Assembly: GCA_963772375.1 (NCBI GenBank)
Contig: CAVYXG010000007.1
Span: 213,675-277,674 of the forward strand
Origin: DATBHM01 sp963772375
Lineage (GTDB): Bacteria; Actinomycetota; UBA4738; JACQTL01
Direction: 5' to 3'
DNA length: 64,000 bases
The first letter of the stretch is position 1, and each line of letters opens with the position of its first letter. A program made the position numbers and the translations under genes. This document shows positions 23,976 to 32,922 of the stretch, one piece after another. The notes under the pieces were generated by a model. It was not told where the DNA came from and made no database searches. It worked only from the letters and a program-made list of their open reading frames with translations.

Positions 23976-25919
23976 TCACGGGACCAGGAAGAACCACCGG
24001 ACCGTCAACACGTCCCCCCCGAGCCCCGACTGCAGGATGGTCGCCTTGACCGGGCGGAGGTTCGCGGTGACCTGCTGGAACCCGGCCAGGTCGCCCGACG
24101 GCATCTGCTGCTCGACGGCGTCCAGGATCTTCGAGACGTCCGCGTAGAACAGCGAGCCGTTGTTCAGGTCGATCCGTGCCGCGGCCTCCTTGAACGTCGA
24201 CGACGACGTGATGTCGTCACCGGCATGCGCGTCGATGGCCGCCTTGACGTCGTCCGGCGTGGTCCCGACGATCGCGACCCCATCGGTCACCGCCCAGGAC
24301 GGGGCGATGCCCGAGTCGGACGGCGTCGAACTCTGCAGCGACTTGATCGTGACGCCCTTGTACGACTCCGATACGAACCTGGCCGGTCCGTGACCGGCGA
24401 GCTTGCCGGCGAGCGCGTCGAGCGCCGACCGCATCTTGGCCTCGTCCTTCACGGCCGCCACCAGGGCGCCGCCGGGGCGCCCCTGCGCGCCGGGCCCGAC
24501 CGAGACCGCCATGTCGCCGGACAGGTTCGACAGGACGTCCTTGATCCCCAGCTGGTCGATTCGCCGCCGGATCTCCGGCTGGCACTTCGCGAGCCCCGAG
24601 AGTTCGGTGTTCACCAAACCTGCCCCCTCGAACGCCAGCACCCCGTACGAGTCCTGCGGGACGAACGACAGCGCGGCGTTCTGGTGACCGGAGGCCACCG
24701 CTGTTGCCGCGCCCGAGGGCAGCTTCGACCGGTCGAGGGCGAGCCCCGCGTCGAGCTGCAGCCCGTCCGTCTGCGCGGTCGCCGAGAACGCCAGCCCCCG
24801 GAACGCCCGCAGCGAGTCGAGGCTCGTGTTCAGCTGGTCCCCGCCGCAGCCGGGAGGCAGAGCGGCGAACCCCGCCCCCGCCTCGAGCTGGGGCAGGACC
24901 CGGTCGACGACGTCGCCGACGTTCAGGTACGCCATCCCCAGGACCTCGTCCGGCAGGGCGTCGCGTGCCTTCTGGAAGCTCGCGTCGTCGGACAGCGCGC
25001 CTCCACGCCCCTGGTCGGCGTCGATGACCCCCTTCAGCGCGGCCGGATTGGTGGCGACGACCAGCGTGTGGTCGACGACCGCGTAGGCAGGGTTGCCGGC
25101 GAACCCGCTGAGCGGCCCCCCCGAGACGCCCTCCTGGGGGCCCTGTCCCACACGGATGGCGACGCCCTGGTACGTCTGGGAGCTCCAGGTGACGTTCGCG
25201 TTCGAGGACAGCCCCTCGAGCCGCTTCATGGTATTGAGGGCCTTCTGGTCGTCCTTCGTCGCGATCATCACGGCGACGTCGGGCTGCCCCTGGTCGTCGA
25301 TGGTCCCCGCCGCGCCGATCTGCGAGCCGAGCCATGGCTTCACGTCATCGGCGAAGGAGAGGCCGGTTGGCTTGAGGGCCTGTTCCAGCGTCTCATCGAG
25401 CTTCTGCGCCGGGTCCTTGCCCTGCATCGCGGGGAACCGCTCGAGCAGGTCGCGGAGGTTGAGCTTCTGGTCCGCGCCGGGATCGAGGTAGGCGGTGACG
25501 TACAGCTGGTCCGACGCCGGGACCATCTTCGCCATGGCGTCCGGCGCGGCCGAGGTCGTGTTCACGAGCATGACGCCGGCGAACGCCACCCCGCCGAGGA
25601 GCAGCACGGCGAGCGCGACGAGGGCGACGAGCTTGACGGGGTTGCGCCGCTTGGGCCGCTCCGGCTCCTGCGGACCGAACGTGGACCCACCGCCACCGCC
25701 GGCCGGCGTCACCGGCGGCGGGGGCGTCGCGTAGCCGTGGTCCGCCGCCGGCGGGAACTGCTCGGTGGGGGCCGGGACGTGCTCGGGCGGTGGGGCGGTG
25801 TGCTCACCCGACGGTGAGCCCGCAGGCGACCCCGCGATGGGGTGCTCCACGGTCGGGCGCTGCGATTCGTCGTCGCCGGGAGGTGTGCCGCCGGCGGGCG
25901 TGTCGTCGTCGTGGTCCAT
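23976..25919 (-). CDS. DUF3352 family membrane-anchored protein
   Basis: The 647-aa product has an acidic, Pro-rich cytosolic N-terminus (1-90), one membrane helix (about 92-118: KLVALVALAVLLLGGVAFAG) and a large extracytoplasmic DUF3352 domain. The domain contains paired repeats (YVTAYLDPGADQKLNLRDLL; LDETLEQALKPTGLSFADDV; later VSVGPGAQGRP and YKGVTIKSLQ). This family is common in actinobacteria, has no known enzymatic role and is thought to work at the envelope. ATG 25919 follows GAGAGGAAG. The stop lies 3 bases before the tadA start, so the two may share a transcript. Confidence 0.85.
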   Translation of the reverse strand: MDHDDDTPAGGTPPGDDESQRPTVEHPIAGSPAGSPSGEHTAPPPEHVPAPTEQFPPAADHGYATPPPPVTPAGGGGGSTFGPQEPERPKRRNPVKLVALVALAVLLLGGVAFAGVMLVNTTSAAPDAMAKMVPASDQLYVTAYLDPGADQKLNLRDLLERFPAMQGKDPAQKLDETLEQALKPTGLSFADDVKPWLGSQIGAAGTIDDQGQPDVAVMIATKDDQKALNTMKRLEGLSSNANVTWSSQTYQGVAIRVGQGPQEGVSGGPLSGFAGNPAYAVVDHTLVVATNPAALKGVIDADQGRGGALSDDASFQKARDALPDEVLGMAYLNVGDVVDRVLPQLEAGAGFAALPPGCGGDQLNTSLDSLRAFRGLAFSATAQTDGLQLDAGLALDRSKLPSGAATAVASGHQNAALSFVPQDSYGVLAFEGAGLVNTELSGLAKCQPEIRRRIDQLGIKDVLSNLSGDMAVSVGPGAQGRPGGALVAAVKDEAKMRSALDALAGKLAGHGPARFVSESYKGVTIKSLQSSTPSDSGIAPSWAVTDGVAIVGTTPDDVKAAIDAHAGDDITSSSTFKEAAARIDLNNGSLFYADVSKILDAVEQQMPSGDLAGFQQVTANLRPVKATILQSGLGGDVLTVRWFFLVP

Positions 25920-25997
25920 CGGTTCTTCCTCTCACTTGGGTTGCGGGCGCGCGTGGCCATCCCATTGTCGCCGACCGAAACCGGCCGCGGCACCCAA

Positions 25998-27272
25998 CTA
26001 CGCCGGTTCCACGGAAACCGAACGAACCCCCCACGTGCTCCAGTGCGGGGCGTTCCCGGCGGCGACGAACGAGATGAGATTGGTGGATCCTGCGTGCAGC
26101 ACGGAGGCCGGGATCACGCGCCGGCGCATCCCGCTCCACGCGCCATCCGGTCCCCGCCAGACGGAGCCGACCATCCGCCGGTTGACGTCGATCTCGATCT
26201 CCCCGGCCCCCGCGTCGAACGCCTCGAACTCCAGCCGGACCGGACCGGCCTCGGGGCCCGCTCGGAAGAACGCCTCCTTTGGATGGCGCGTGTCGCCGCC
26301 GGGCAGGTTGCCCGCCTCGCCCGTCGACGGCAGCGGGGCCGGCGAGGCAGTTCTCACCCCCGGCTGCACGGGCATCTCGCGGAGCGCCGCCCACTGCGCC
26401 GGAGTCATGTCGCCGTACTCGTACAGGCTCACGCCGGTCACGCCCCGTTCCCTCGCCGCCTCCACAACGGCGCGGGCCTCGTACGGCGAGGTGTCGGCCG
26501 TGAGCCCGCCGATCGGGTGGATCGGGATGTCCACGCGGCCGGTCCGCTGCCGGATGATCGAGATGTTGTCGCTGATGTAGCCGCGCGCCGCCTTCGCGCC
26601 CTCGTAGTGGAACGTGTAATACGACATCGGCAGGATCACGTCGTAGTACGACGGCAGCTCCGCGTACGGGAAGTTCGGCCAGTAGTCCGGCACCCGGATC
26701 ATGCCCCGCGGCGACGGGATGATCGCGCCCAGCGCGTACCCGGATCCGACGCCGGAACGGATCCGCGCCGACAACGCCAGCAGGTTCTGGATCCTGGTCG
26801 TGGGCTCGACCTCGGGCGCCTCGATGTCCAGTCCGAACGAATCCGCCCGCTGCCCATGGCGCGTCGTGAACCTGATCGAGTGCATCACGCGGCGGAAGTC
26901 GGTGTCCACGTCGGCGAACTCCGGCAGGTACCAGGTCACCACCCGCATGCCGCGGGCGTGCGCGGCCTCGATGAGCTCCCCATCCTGGCGGGGGTGGACG
27001 ACCGCGTGGGGATGGCGCCAGTTCCCGGTCTCGAGGTACAGCGTGCGGATGCCGTTCGCGGCCATGGTGGTCACCGCGCGGGCGGGGTCCGAAAGCGCCG
27101 TGGTGTCGAAGATGTCGACCCACATGCCGGGTCCGGCGTACGGCCGGAGGTTGGGCGAGCCGGTCATCGCGGGCGTGGCCGGCGGCTGCGGCACACGGTC
27201 GCGCCTGGTCGCACCGGCGGTGGCGACCAGCAGGACGACGAGGGCGAGCGGGGCGATGCGACGTACGAACAT
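25998..27272 (-). CDS. secreted glycoside-hydrolase-like TIM-barrel protein
   Basis: The 424-aa product has a signal peptide (APLALVVLLVATAGA) and a barrel domain with successive beta/alpha motifs: GMWVDIFDTTALSDPARAV, GIRTLYLETGNWRHPHAVV, SFGLDIEAPEVEP (candidate acidic pair), YYDVILPMSYYTFHYEG and HPIGGLTADTSPYEARAVVE. A C-terminal beta-rich extension (about 310-424) follows. The pattern resembles GH-type barrels that act on polysaccharides, but I cannot name the family or substrate. A clear paralogue lies at 49435. ATG 27272 is used. The gene is divergent from the hemerythrin gene. Confidence 0.7.
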   Translation of the reverse strand: MFVRRIAPLALVVLLVATAGATRRDRVPQPPATPAMTGSPNLRPYAGPGMWVDIFDTTALSDPARAVTTMAANGIRTLYLETGNWRHPHAVVHPRQDGELIEAAHARGMRVVTWYLPEFADVDTDFRRVMHSIRFTTRHGQRADSFGLDIEAPEVEPTTRIQNLLALSARIRSGVGSGYALGAIIPSPRGMIRVPDYWPNFPYAELPSYYDVILPMSYYTFHYEGAKAARGYISDNISIIRQRTGRVDIPIHPIGGLTADTSPYEARAVVEAARERGVTGVSLYEYGDMTPAQWAALREMPVQPGVRTASPAPLPSTGEAGNLPGGDTRHPKEAFFRAGPEAGPVRLEFEAFDAGAGEIEIDVNRRMVGSVWRGPDGAWSGMRRRVIPASVLHAGSTNLISFVAAGNAPHWSTWGVRSVSVEPA

Positions 27273-27421
27273 GGGCGCTTCCCGGGTCGGGCGGAGGCCT
27301 CGATGCTAGGCGGTCCGCTTCCGCGGGTCCACCCCTTTGGACCGATTCGCACCGTGCCCGGGATTTGTGCTCCGACGGCTGGGTACAGGGTGAGGACGGA
27401 AGTCCGAGCGAAGGGAGCCAC

Positions 27422-27991
27422 ATGGACGCCATCACGCTGTTGAAGGAGGACCACCGGACGGTCAAGGGGCTGTTCCGGAAGTTCGAACAGGCCGGCGACC
27501 GCGCGTACGCCACCAAGAAGAAGCTCGTCGACCAGATCACCGAGGAGCTCTCGGTCCACGCGGCGATCGAGGAACAGGTCTTCTACCCGTCGGTCCGCCA
27601 CGCGATCGAGGAGACCGAGGACGACGTCCTCGAGTCCCTCGAGGAACACCACATCGTCAAGTGGACCCTCTCCGAGCTGGAGGGGATGGACCCGAAGGAC
27701 GAGCGCTACGACGCCAAGGTCACCGTCCTCATCGAGTCGGTGCGCCACCACATCGACGAGGAGGAGGGGGACATGTTCCCCAAGGTCCGCAAGGCGCTGT
27801 CGCGGACACAGCTGGCGGAGCTCGGCGACCTCATGGAGCGAGCCAAGCCCGCGGCGCCCAAGCGCCCGCACCCGCGCGCTCCCGACGAGCCGCCGGGCAA
27901 CGTGATCGGCGGGCCGATCCTCGCGATCCTCGACGCGGGCAAGGAGGCCGTGAAGAAGGTGACCGGCCGGGGCCGTGCCAAGGCCTCCTGA
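27422..27991 (+). CDS. hemerythrin HHE domain protein
   Basis: The 189-aa product has two HHE motifs that ligate a di-iron centre: ITLLKEDHRTVKGLFRKFE (His near 10), ELSVHAAIEEQVFYPSV (His/Glu near 45-50), LESLEEHHIVKWTLSELE (about 75) and VRHHIDEEEGDMFP (about 107). Such proteins bind oxygen or NO, or buffer iron, in the cytosol. A Lys/Pro-rich tail follows. ATG 27422 lies after AAGGGAG. It is monocistronic and divergent from the TIM-barrel gene. Confidence 0.9.
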   Translation: MDAITLLKEDHRTVKGLFRKFEQAGDRAYATKKKLVDQITEELSVHAAIEEQVFYPSVRHAIEETEDDVLESLEEHHIVKWTLSELEGMDPKDERYDAKVTVLIESVRHHIDEEEGDMFPKVRKALSRTQLAELGDLMERAKPAAPKRPHPRAPDEPPGNVIGGPILAILDAGKEAVKKVTGRGRAKAS

Positions 27992-28035
27992 GGCCGGAAG
28001 CCCGGGTTCAACTGCAACTGCGCGCGCGGCCGGCG

Positions 28036-29169
28036 TCAGTGCCCGGGACGCCAGGCCGCGCAGCAGTCGTTCGCTGTCCCCTCGACGCCGGCGAGGAGCC
28101 GCTCGCCGGTGCCGTCCGGCCGGATCGTGAGGATCTCGGCGTGGTCGGTTCGCCGGGTGAACGCGAGGAGCGTCCCGTCGGGCGACCACGCCGGGTCGCC
28201 CTCCCAGTCCGGCGAACGGGTCACGTCGAACCGTCCGCTCCCATCGGCGTTCGCGATCACGACCTCCGCGTCGCCGATCCCGATCGAGTGCGGGTCCGCC
28301 CCATTCCGGTACCGCACGAAGGCCAGGCGGCGGCCGTCGGGCGACCAGGCGACGCCCTCGTCGGGATCGTCGTCCCGAGAGACGTCGATCTGGCGCATCC
28401 CGTCGGCGTCCATGACCCAGACGTCCTCGTCGCCGTCGCGCTTCGACACGAAGGCGATGCGGTGGCCGTCCGGCGACCAGGCGGGGGACACGTCGTCACC
28501 CCGAGCGCTCGTCAGCCGCTCGACACGGCCCGACCCGAGATCGAGCACGAACACGTCGTCTCCGCCGTCGATCCGCCGGAAGAACGCCAACCGCATGCCG
28601 TCGGGCGACCAGGCCGGTCCTGCCCCCGAGGTCAGCCGGCTGGGCCGGCTGCCGCGTCCGAGGCCGACCACGTAGATCGCGCGCCGCGCTTCGGACTCGA
28701 ACGCGATGCGGCCGCCGTCCGGCGACCACGCAGGCGAGCTCGCCCCGGGCACGGAGCCGGACACCGTCCGCAGGCCGGTGCCGTCGGCGTTCGCCACCAT
28801 CACCCGGTCCTGGGAGAACGAGCAGCACTCCATGGCCAGACGCTCGCCGGCCGGCGACCAGGCCGGCTGCCCGACCGTCTCGACGCGGAACGTCACCGGC
28901 TCGGCGTGGGTGCCGTCCGCACGCATCACGTACGTGTCGTCGTTGCCGCCGGGATCGGAATGGAACGCGATCTCCCCGCCCGGCGGCGCCGGCGCGGGGC
29001 CTCCACTCGACGGCGAGGGCGGCGACGCTGACGATGGCGGTGACACCACGATGGTCGCGCCGGAGGCTGTCGCCGACCGCTCGGGCGGCGGAGCGCCCGC
29101 CGTGCACGACGCCCAGAGGCCGGCGCACATGGCGACGCCAACCAATCGTCCCCACCGTCGTGAACGCAT
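28036..29169 (-). CDS. TolB-like PD40 beta-propeller lipoprotein
   Basis: The 377-aa product has a lipoprotein signal (VGVAMCAGLWASC, lipobox near residue 21), a Pro/Ser linker and about six to seven WD40-like PD40 repeats, recognisable as PAWSPDGxRIAF strands (SPAWSPDGGRIAFESEA, VSPAWSPDGHRIAFVSKR, GVAWSPDGRRLAFVRYR). The fold matches the TolB propeller. In actinobacteria such lipoproteins are stand-alone and of unknown role. ATG 29169 is chosen because it places the signal at the N-terminus; longer frames upstream read into low-complexity sequence. Confidence 0.8.
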   Translation of the reverse strand: MRSRRWGRLVGVAMCAGLWASCTAGAPPPERSATASGATIVVSPPSSASPPSPSSGGPAPAPPGGEIAFHSDPGGNDDTYVMRADGTHAEPVTFRVETVGQPAWSPAGERLAMECCSFSQDRVMVANADGTGLRTVSGSVPGASSPAWSPDGGRIAFESEARRAIYVVGLGRGSRPSRLTSGAGPAWSPDGMRLAFFRRIDGGDDVFVLDLGSGRVERLTSARGDDVSPAWSPDGHRIAFVSKRDGDEDVWVMDADGMRQIDVSRDDDPDEGVAWSPDGRRLAFVRYRNGADPHSIGIGDAEVVIANADGSGRFDVTRSPDWEGDPAWSPDGTLLAFTRRTDHAEILTIRPDGTGERLLAGVEGTANDCCAAWRPGH

Positions 29170-29398
29170 CGCTGCATGTACGACGACTCTGCCCCCTCCG
29201 GTTCCGGATCGGTCCTGTGATCCGAGGTGGTGACGCTCCGCCAGTGGACGGTCAACAGCGTCAGGGTCCAGCTCGCGGTGCACTCGAGCGAGCGGACCAC
29301 GTCCCCGGAGATCGTCGCGCTCCCCTGACGCTCCGCCATTCGATTGACTCGCCCGGCGGGGCCCGGGAGACTGCGGCTTCCTCGAAGGGAGGCGCGGC

Positions 29399-30613
29399 AT
29401 GGCGGGAGGGTGGTCGTTCGGGCGGGCCGGCCGGAGCGGGGGTGCGCGAGGTCGACGGGCGGAAGGCGCGCGCAGGGGCCGGTGGCGGGTCGTGACGGTG
29501 GTCGCCGCCGTCGCCGTGTGCGGGGCGCTGGTCACGCCCGGCGCGGTGCTCGCGGCGCCAAGGGTGTGCCACAGCTGGAACCCGACGGGCACGCCCGACC
29601 AGCAGGCGCTGAGCTATGCGCTACGCGACGTGACCATGACGTCGACGTGCAACGGGTGGGCGGTCGGCCAGTTCGACGACACGCTCGTCCGGCACCCGCT
29701 GATCGAGCGGTGGAACGGCACCGCGTGGGTGCAGCAGCAGGCCGCGGACCCGGCTGGTTCGGACGGCGATCTCAGGGCGGTCGCGGCGTCCTCCGCCACG
29801 AACGCCTGGGCGGTCGGCGAGTTCAACGACGGCTCACGTGAGGCCACGCTGATCGAGCGGTGGAACGGCGCGGCCTGGAAGATCGTCCCCAGCCCGACCA
29901 TCGGGACCGGCGACAACTCCCTGAACGGAGTGACCGTCCGGTCGGCCACGGATGCCTGGGCGGTCGGCAGCTACGGGGCGCACTCGATCTCGAGGACGCT
30001 GATCCTGCACTGGAACGGCCACACGTGGACCCGGAAGCCCAGCCCGAACGGCGGGACCAACAATGCCAGCCTGTTTGCGGTGGCCGCCACGTCGGCGACC
30101 AACGCCTGGGCGGCCGGGTTCAGCTCGGACGTCGGCTCGTCCAAGCCGCTCGTCGAGCGGTGGAACGGCACGGCGTGGAAGGTACAGACGACGCCGAGCA
30201 TCCCAGGCAACGACGAGATCAACGGGCTCGTCGTCCTGTCGCCAACCAACGTCTGGGCGGTCGGTGACGCGTTCCGGAGCCCGTACGTCACGCTCACCCT
30301 GCACTGGAACGGAACGGCCTGGAGGGTCGTCCCCAGCCCCGAGGTCGGGTCGGACAGCACGCAGCTGGCCGACGTGGGTGCGTTCTCCCCGACCGACATC
30401 TGGGCCGTGGGCCTGCACGCCGCGGCCGGCGGCAACAACCGGACGCTCCTCGAACACTGGAACGGGTCGCACTGGACGATCATGACCAGCCCGAACACGG
30501 GCAACGACGACAACGAGCTGTCGGGGATCGCGACGACCGGAGGAACCGCGTTCGCGGTCGGCGACTACCGCGACGGCCCCCGGACGCACTCGCTCATCGA
30601 GCACTTCGGATAG
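29399..30613 (+). CDS. secreted WAVG-repeat beta-propeller protein
   Basis: The 404-aa product has an Arg-rich start, a membrane-spanning export signal (VVTVVAAVAVCGALVTPGAV, cleavage near VLAA) and about seven repeats with NAWAVGEFND and LIERWNGAAWKIVPSP motifs. They are the same class as the outer domain of the sigma partner at 9072, but here fully secreted and without a sigma gene nearby. ATG 29399 follows GGAGG. No catalytic residues are apparent. The next gene starts 8 bases downstream. Confidence 0.8.
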   Translation: MAGGWSFGRAGRSGGARGRRAEGARRGRWRVVTVVAAVAVCGALVTPGAVLAAPRVCHSWNPTGTPDQQALSYALRDVTMTSTCNGWAVGQFDDTLVRHPLIERWNGTAWVQQQAADPAGSDGDLRAVAASSATNAWAVGEFNDGSREATLIERWNGAAWKIVPSPTIGTGDNSLNGVTVRSATDAWAVGSYGAHSISRTLILHWNGHTWTRKPSPNGGTNNASLFAVAATSATNAWAAGFSSDVGSSKPLVERWNGTAWKVQTTPSIPGNDEINGLVVLSPTNVWAVGDAFRSPYVTLTLHWNGTAWRVVPSPEVGSDSTQLADVGAFSPTDIWAVGLHAAAGGNNRTLLEHWNGSHWTIMTSPNTGNDDNELSGIATTGGTAFAVGDYRDGPRTHSLIEHFG

Positions 30614-30621
30614 GGGGACGC

Positions 30622-30912
30622 ATGGGTGAGGGCAAGCCGCTGATCCGGGTCGAGGTGGTGGCGGACGACGAGGGGCTGAAGGTGCAGATGGCGATCGCGC
30701 CGTCGGTGCTGACCGAGGTCTACGCGCGCGACGGGCTGGGGCTGTTCGACCGCGACCGGGCCAACCTCGTGGTGGACCTCCGCGACCGGCGAACGGGCCG
30801 GTCGCTCGAACGCCGCCCGTTGGTGGTCGAGTTCTCGCCGGCGTCCGAGGACGCGGAGGAGTACGCGCCGAAGTTCCGGCCGGGGAGCCCGTTCGAGCTC
30901 TCCGACGGCTGA
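30622..30912 (+). CDS. hypothetical protein (96 aa)
   Basis: This is a compact acidic protein with alternating beta-strand pattern (LIRVEVVADDEGLKVQMAIA, ANLVVDLRDRRTGRSLERRP). It follows the secreted propeller by 8 bases and is probably translated from the same message. No signal peptide, membrane segment or known motif. Normal GC-rich codon use suggests a real gene. Function unknown. Confidence 0.55.
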   Translation: MGEGKPLIRVEVVADDEGLKVQMAIAPSVLTEVYARDGLGLFDRDRANLVVDLRDRRTGRSLERRPLVVEFSPASEDAEEYAPKFRPGSPFELSDG

Positions 30913-30996
30913 ACGAGCGGTGCTCCGCGTTTGGCCGTGGCCGAAGCGGGGCAAGGACGGTTGTGCCCCGCTCGGGCGGGCCACGAGGAGGTGCCG

Positions 30997-31197
30997 GTGT
31001 TCACGAACGCCATCAGCGACCAGCTCTCCGGATCGTTCGAGGAGCTGATGGAGGAGATCCGCGCGATGCGGAAGGAGCTCGAACGCATGCGTGTGGCGCT
31101 GGAGGCGCAGGACGCGGCTCCGAGGCCGGCCCGACCGAACGCCGTGCGGGTCGCCCGCAGGCCGGCGACGGCCCGGAAGGCCTCCACTGCGGCGTAG
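30997..31197 (+). CDS. small coiled-coil hypothetical protein (66 aa)
   Basis: GTG 30997 lies six bases after GAGGAG. Residues about 8-38 form a heptad-like helix (SFEELMEEIRAMRKELERMR) and the C-terminus is Arg/Ala/Pro-rich and basic. This could be a small nucleoid- or polymerase-associated protein, but no family is recognised. Upstream in-frame starts to 30931 lack a ribosome site. It converges on the aldehyde dehydrogenase gene, with a short GGCCGC/GCGGCC hairpin in the 24-base gap. Confidence 0.5.
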   Translation: MFTNAISDQLSGSFEELMEEIRAMRKELERMRVALEAQDAAPRPARPNAVRVARRPATARKASTAA

Positions 31198-31221
31198 GCC
31201 GCACCGCGCCGCGGCCGCCGG

Positions 31222-32673
31222 TCAGTCCGACAGGTTCACGTAGATGTGCTTGGCCTCGAGGTAGTCCTCGATGCCGTGCGACCCCAGCTCCCGCCCGACG
31301 CCCGACTGCTTGAACCCGCCCCACGGCGCCTCGGTCGGGGCCGGCTGCGAGTCGTTGATCCACACCGTGCCGGCCCGGAGCGCCCGGGCCACACGGAACG
31401 CCTTCTTGACGTCGCGGGTCCACACCGCCGCGGCGAGGCCGTAGTCGGTGTCGTTCGCCAGGTCCACGACCTCGTCCACGTCGGAGAACGGCATCACGGC
31501 CATGACCGGGCCGAAGATCTCCTCGCGGGCGATCCGCATCCGGTTGTCCACGTCGTACAGGATGGTGGGCGGGACGAAGAACCCCCCGGCGAGGGGGCCG
31601 TCGGACGGCGGTGCCTCGGCCAGGGCCACGCGCGCGCCCTCCCTGCGGCCGTGTTCGATGTAGGAGACGACGCGGTCCCGCTGCTCGCCGGAGACGAGCG
31701 GCCCCATGGTGGTCTCCGGATCCAGCCCGTCGCCCAGCTTCACCTCGCGCCCCCGGTCGACCATGGCCTGCAGCGCGTCGTCGTAGATCGACCGTTCGAC
31801 GAACACCCGGCTCCCCGCGGAGCAGATCTCGCCCTGGTTCCAGAAGATGCCGTTGCAGGTGCCCTCGATGGCCTCGTCGAACGACGAGTCGGCGAACACG
31901 ATGTTCGGCGACTTCCCGCCGAGCTCGAGCGTGACCCGCTTCAATGTGTCCGCGCCCTCCCGCATCACGGTCTTCCCCACCTCGAGCGAGCCGGTGAACC
32001 CGACCTTGTCGACCAGGGGGCTCCGGACGAGCGGCGCGCCGGCCGTCTCGCCGAACCCGGTGATCACGTTGCACACTCCCGCCGGGACGCCCGCCTCCTC
32101 GAGGAACCGCGGCAGCTCGAGCGCCGTCATGGGGGTCTGCTCGGCCGGCTTCAGGACGACCGTGCACCCGGCGGCGAGCGCGGGCGCGACCTTCTGCACG
32201 GCCATCACGAGCGGGTAGTTCCACGGCGTGATGCAGGCCGCGACGCCGACGGGCTCCTTCACGACGAGGCTGATGGCACCACGGCCGACCGGCGGGATCT
32301 CGCCGCTGACCTTCGTGGCCCAGCCCGCGTAGTACTCGAAGATGAACGCGGCCTCGTCGATGTCCTCGCGGGCCTCGCCGATGGGCTTGCCGCAGTCCCG
32401 GACCTCGAGCTCCGCCAGGCGGTCCCGTTCCCGGCGGATGGCCTCGGCGACCAGGAACAGCGCCCGGCCGCGTTCGCGTTCGCTCGTCGCGATCGACCAC
32501 CGGCCGTCGTCGAACGCCGCGCGGGCCGCCCCGACGGCGCGCTCCGCGTCGGCCGGCTGCGCGTCGGGGACCGACGCGAACGCCGCCCCGGTCGCGGGGT
32601 TCACGACGTCGAACCGCTTGCCATCCAGGGCGTCGCACCAGGCCCCGTCGACGTACATCCGGCCCTCGATCAT
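31222..32673 (-). CDS. aldehyde dehydrogenase (betaine-aldehyde/aminoaldehyde type)
   Basis: The 483-aa product is a complete NAD(P)-dependent ALDH: PWNYPLVMAVQKVAPALAAG (cofactor site), VGFTGSLEVGKTVM, catalytic Glu in TLELGGKSPNIVFAD and catalytic Cys in NQGEICSAGSRVFV. It oxidises an aldehyde to the acid in the cytosol. The motif context is nearest to betaine-aldehyde and gamma-aminobutyraldehyde dehydrogenases, which fits the adjoining PotABCD transporter, Rieske oxygenase and DAO-type oxidase. ATG 32673 is used. It lies 249 bases downstream of the Rieske gene on the same strand; that gap holds nothing recognisable. Confidence 0.88.
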   Translation of the reverse strand: MIEGRMYVDGAWCDALDGKRFDVVNPATGAAFASVPDAQPADAERAVGAARAAFDDGRWSIATSERERGRALFLVAEAIRRERDRLAELEVRDCGKPIGEAREDIDEAAFIFEYYAGWATKVSGEIPPVGRGAISLVVKEPVGVAACITPWNYPLVMAVQKVAPALAAGCTVVLKPAEQTPMTALELPRFLEEAGVPAGVCNVITGFGETAGAPLVRSPLVDKVGFTGSLEVGKTVMREGADTLKRVTLELGGKSPNIVFADSSFDEAIEGTCNGIFWNQGEICSAGSRVFVERSIYDDALQAMVDRGREVKLGDGLDPETTMGPLVSGEQRDRVVSYIEHGRREGARVALAEAPPSDGPLAGGFFVPPTILYDVDNRMRIAREEIFGPVMAVMPFSDVDEVVDLANDTDYGLAAAVWTRDVKKAFRVARALRAGTVWINDSQPAPTEAPWGGFKQSGVGRELGSHGIEDYLEAKHIYVNLSD

Positions 32674-32922
32674 TCCGCCCTCCCCCCAGTCCTCGTGCCG
32701 TGAAGCACGATCACCGCGCCGTCGAGGTCCGCCACGCCGGCGAGACTAGCGCCGATCGATGTGCGGCGCCGCATCGAGTACGCATGCGGGGTCGCAGGAC
32801 ATGACCTCAGGCCGGCCGAGTAGCGCGACATCATGCCCGGCCCCCACCGCCACGTCTGCCCGCCGTGACTGCGGTCTCCAGCCCGAAGCCGTCGGCTGCG
32901 ACCTGCCCCTGACCGGCCGGCG

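Noticed and set aside
23586..25817. 743-codon plus-strand frame opposite DUF3352 and tadA
   Set aside because: Shadow frame of GC-rich genes; no domain and no ribosome site.
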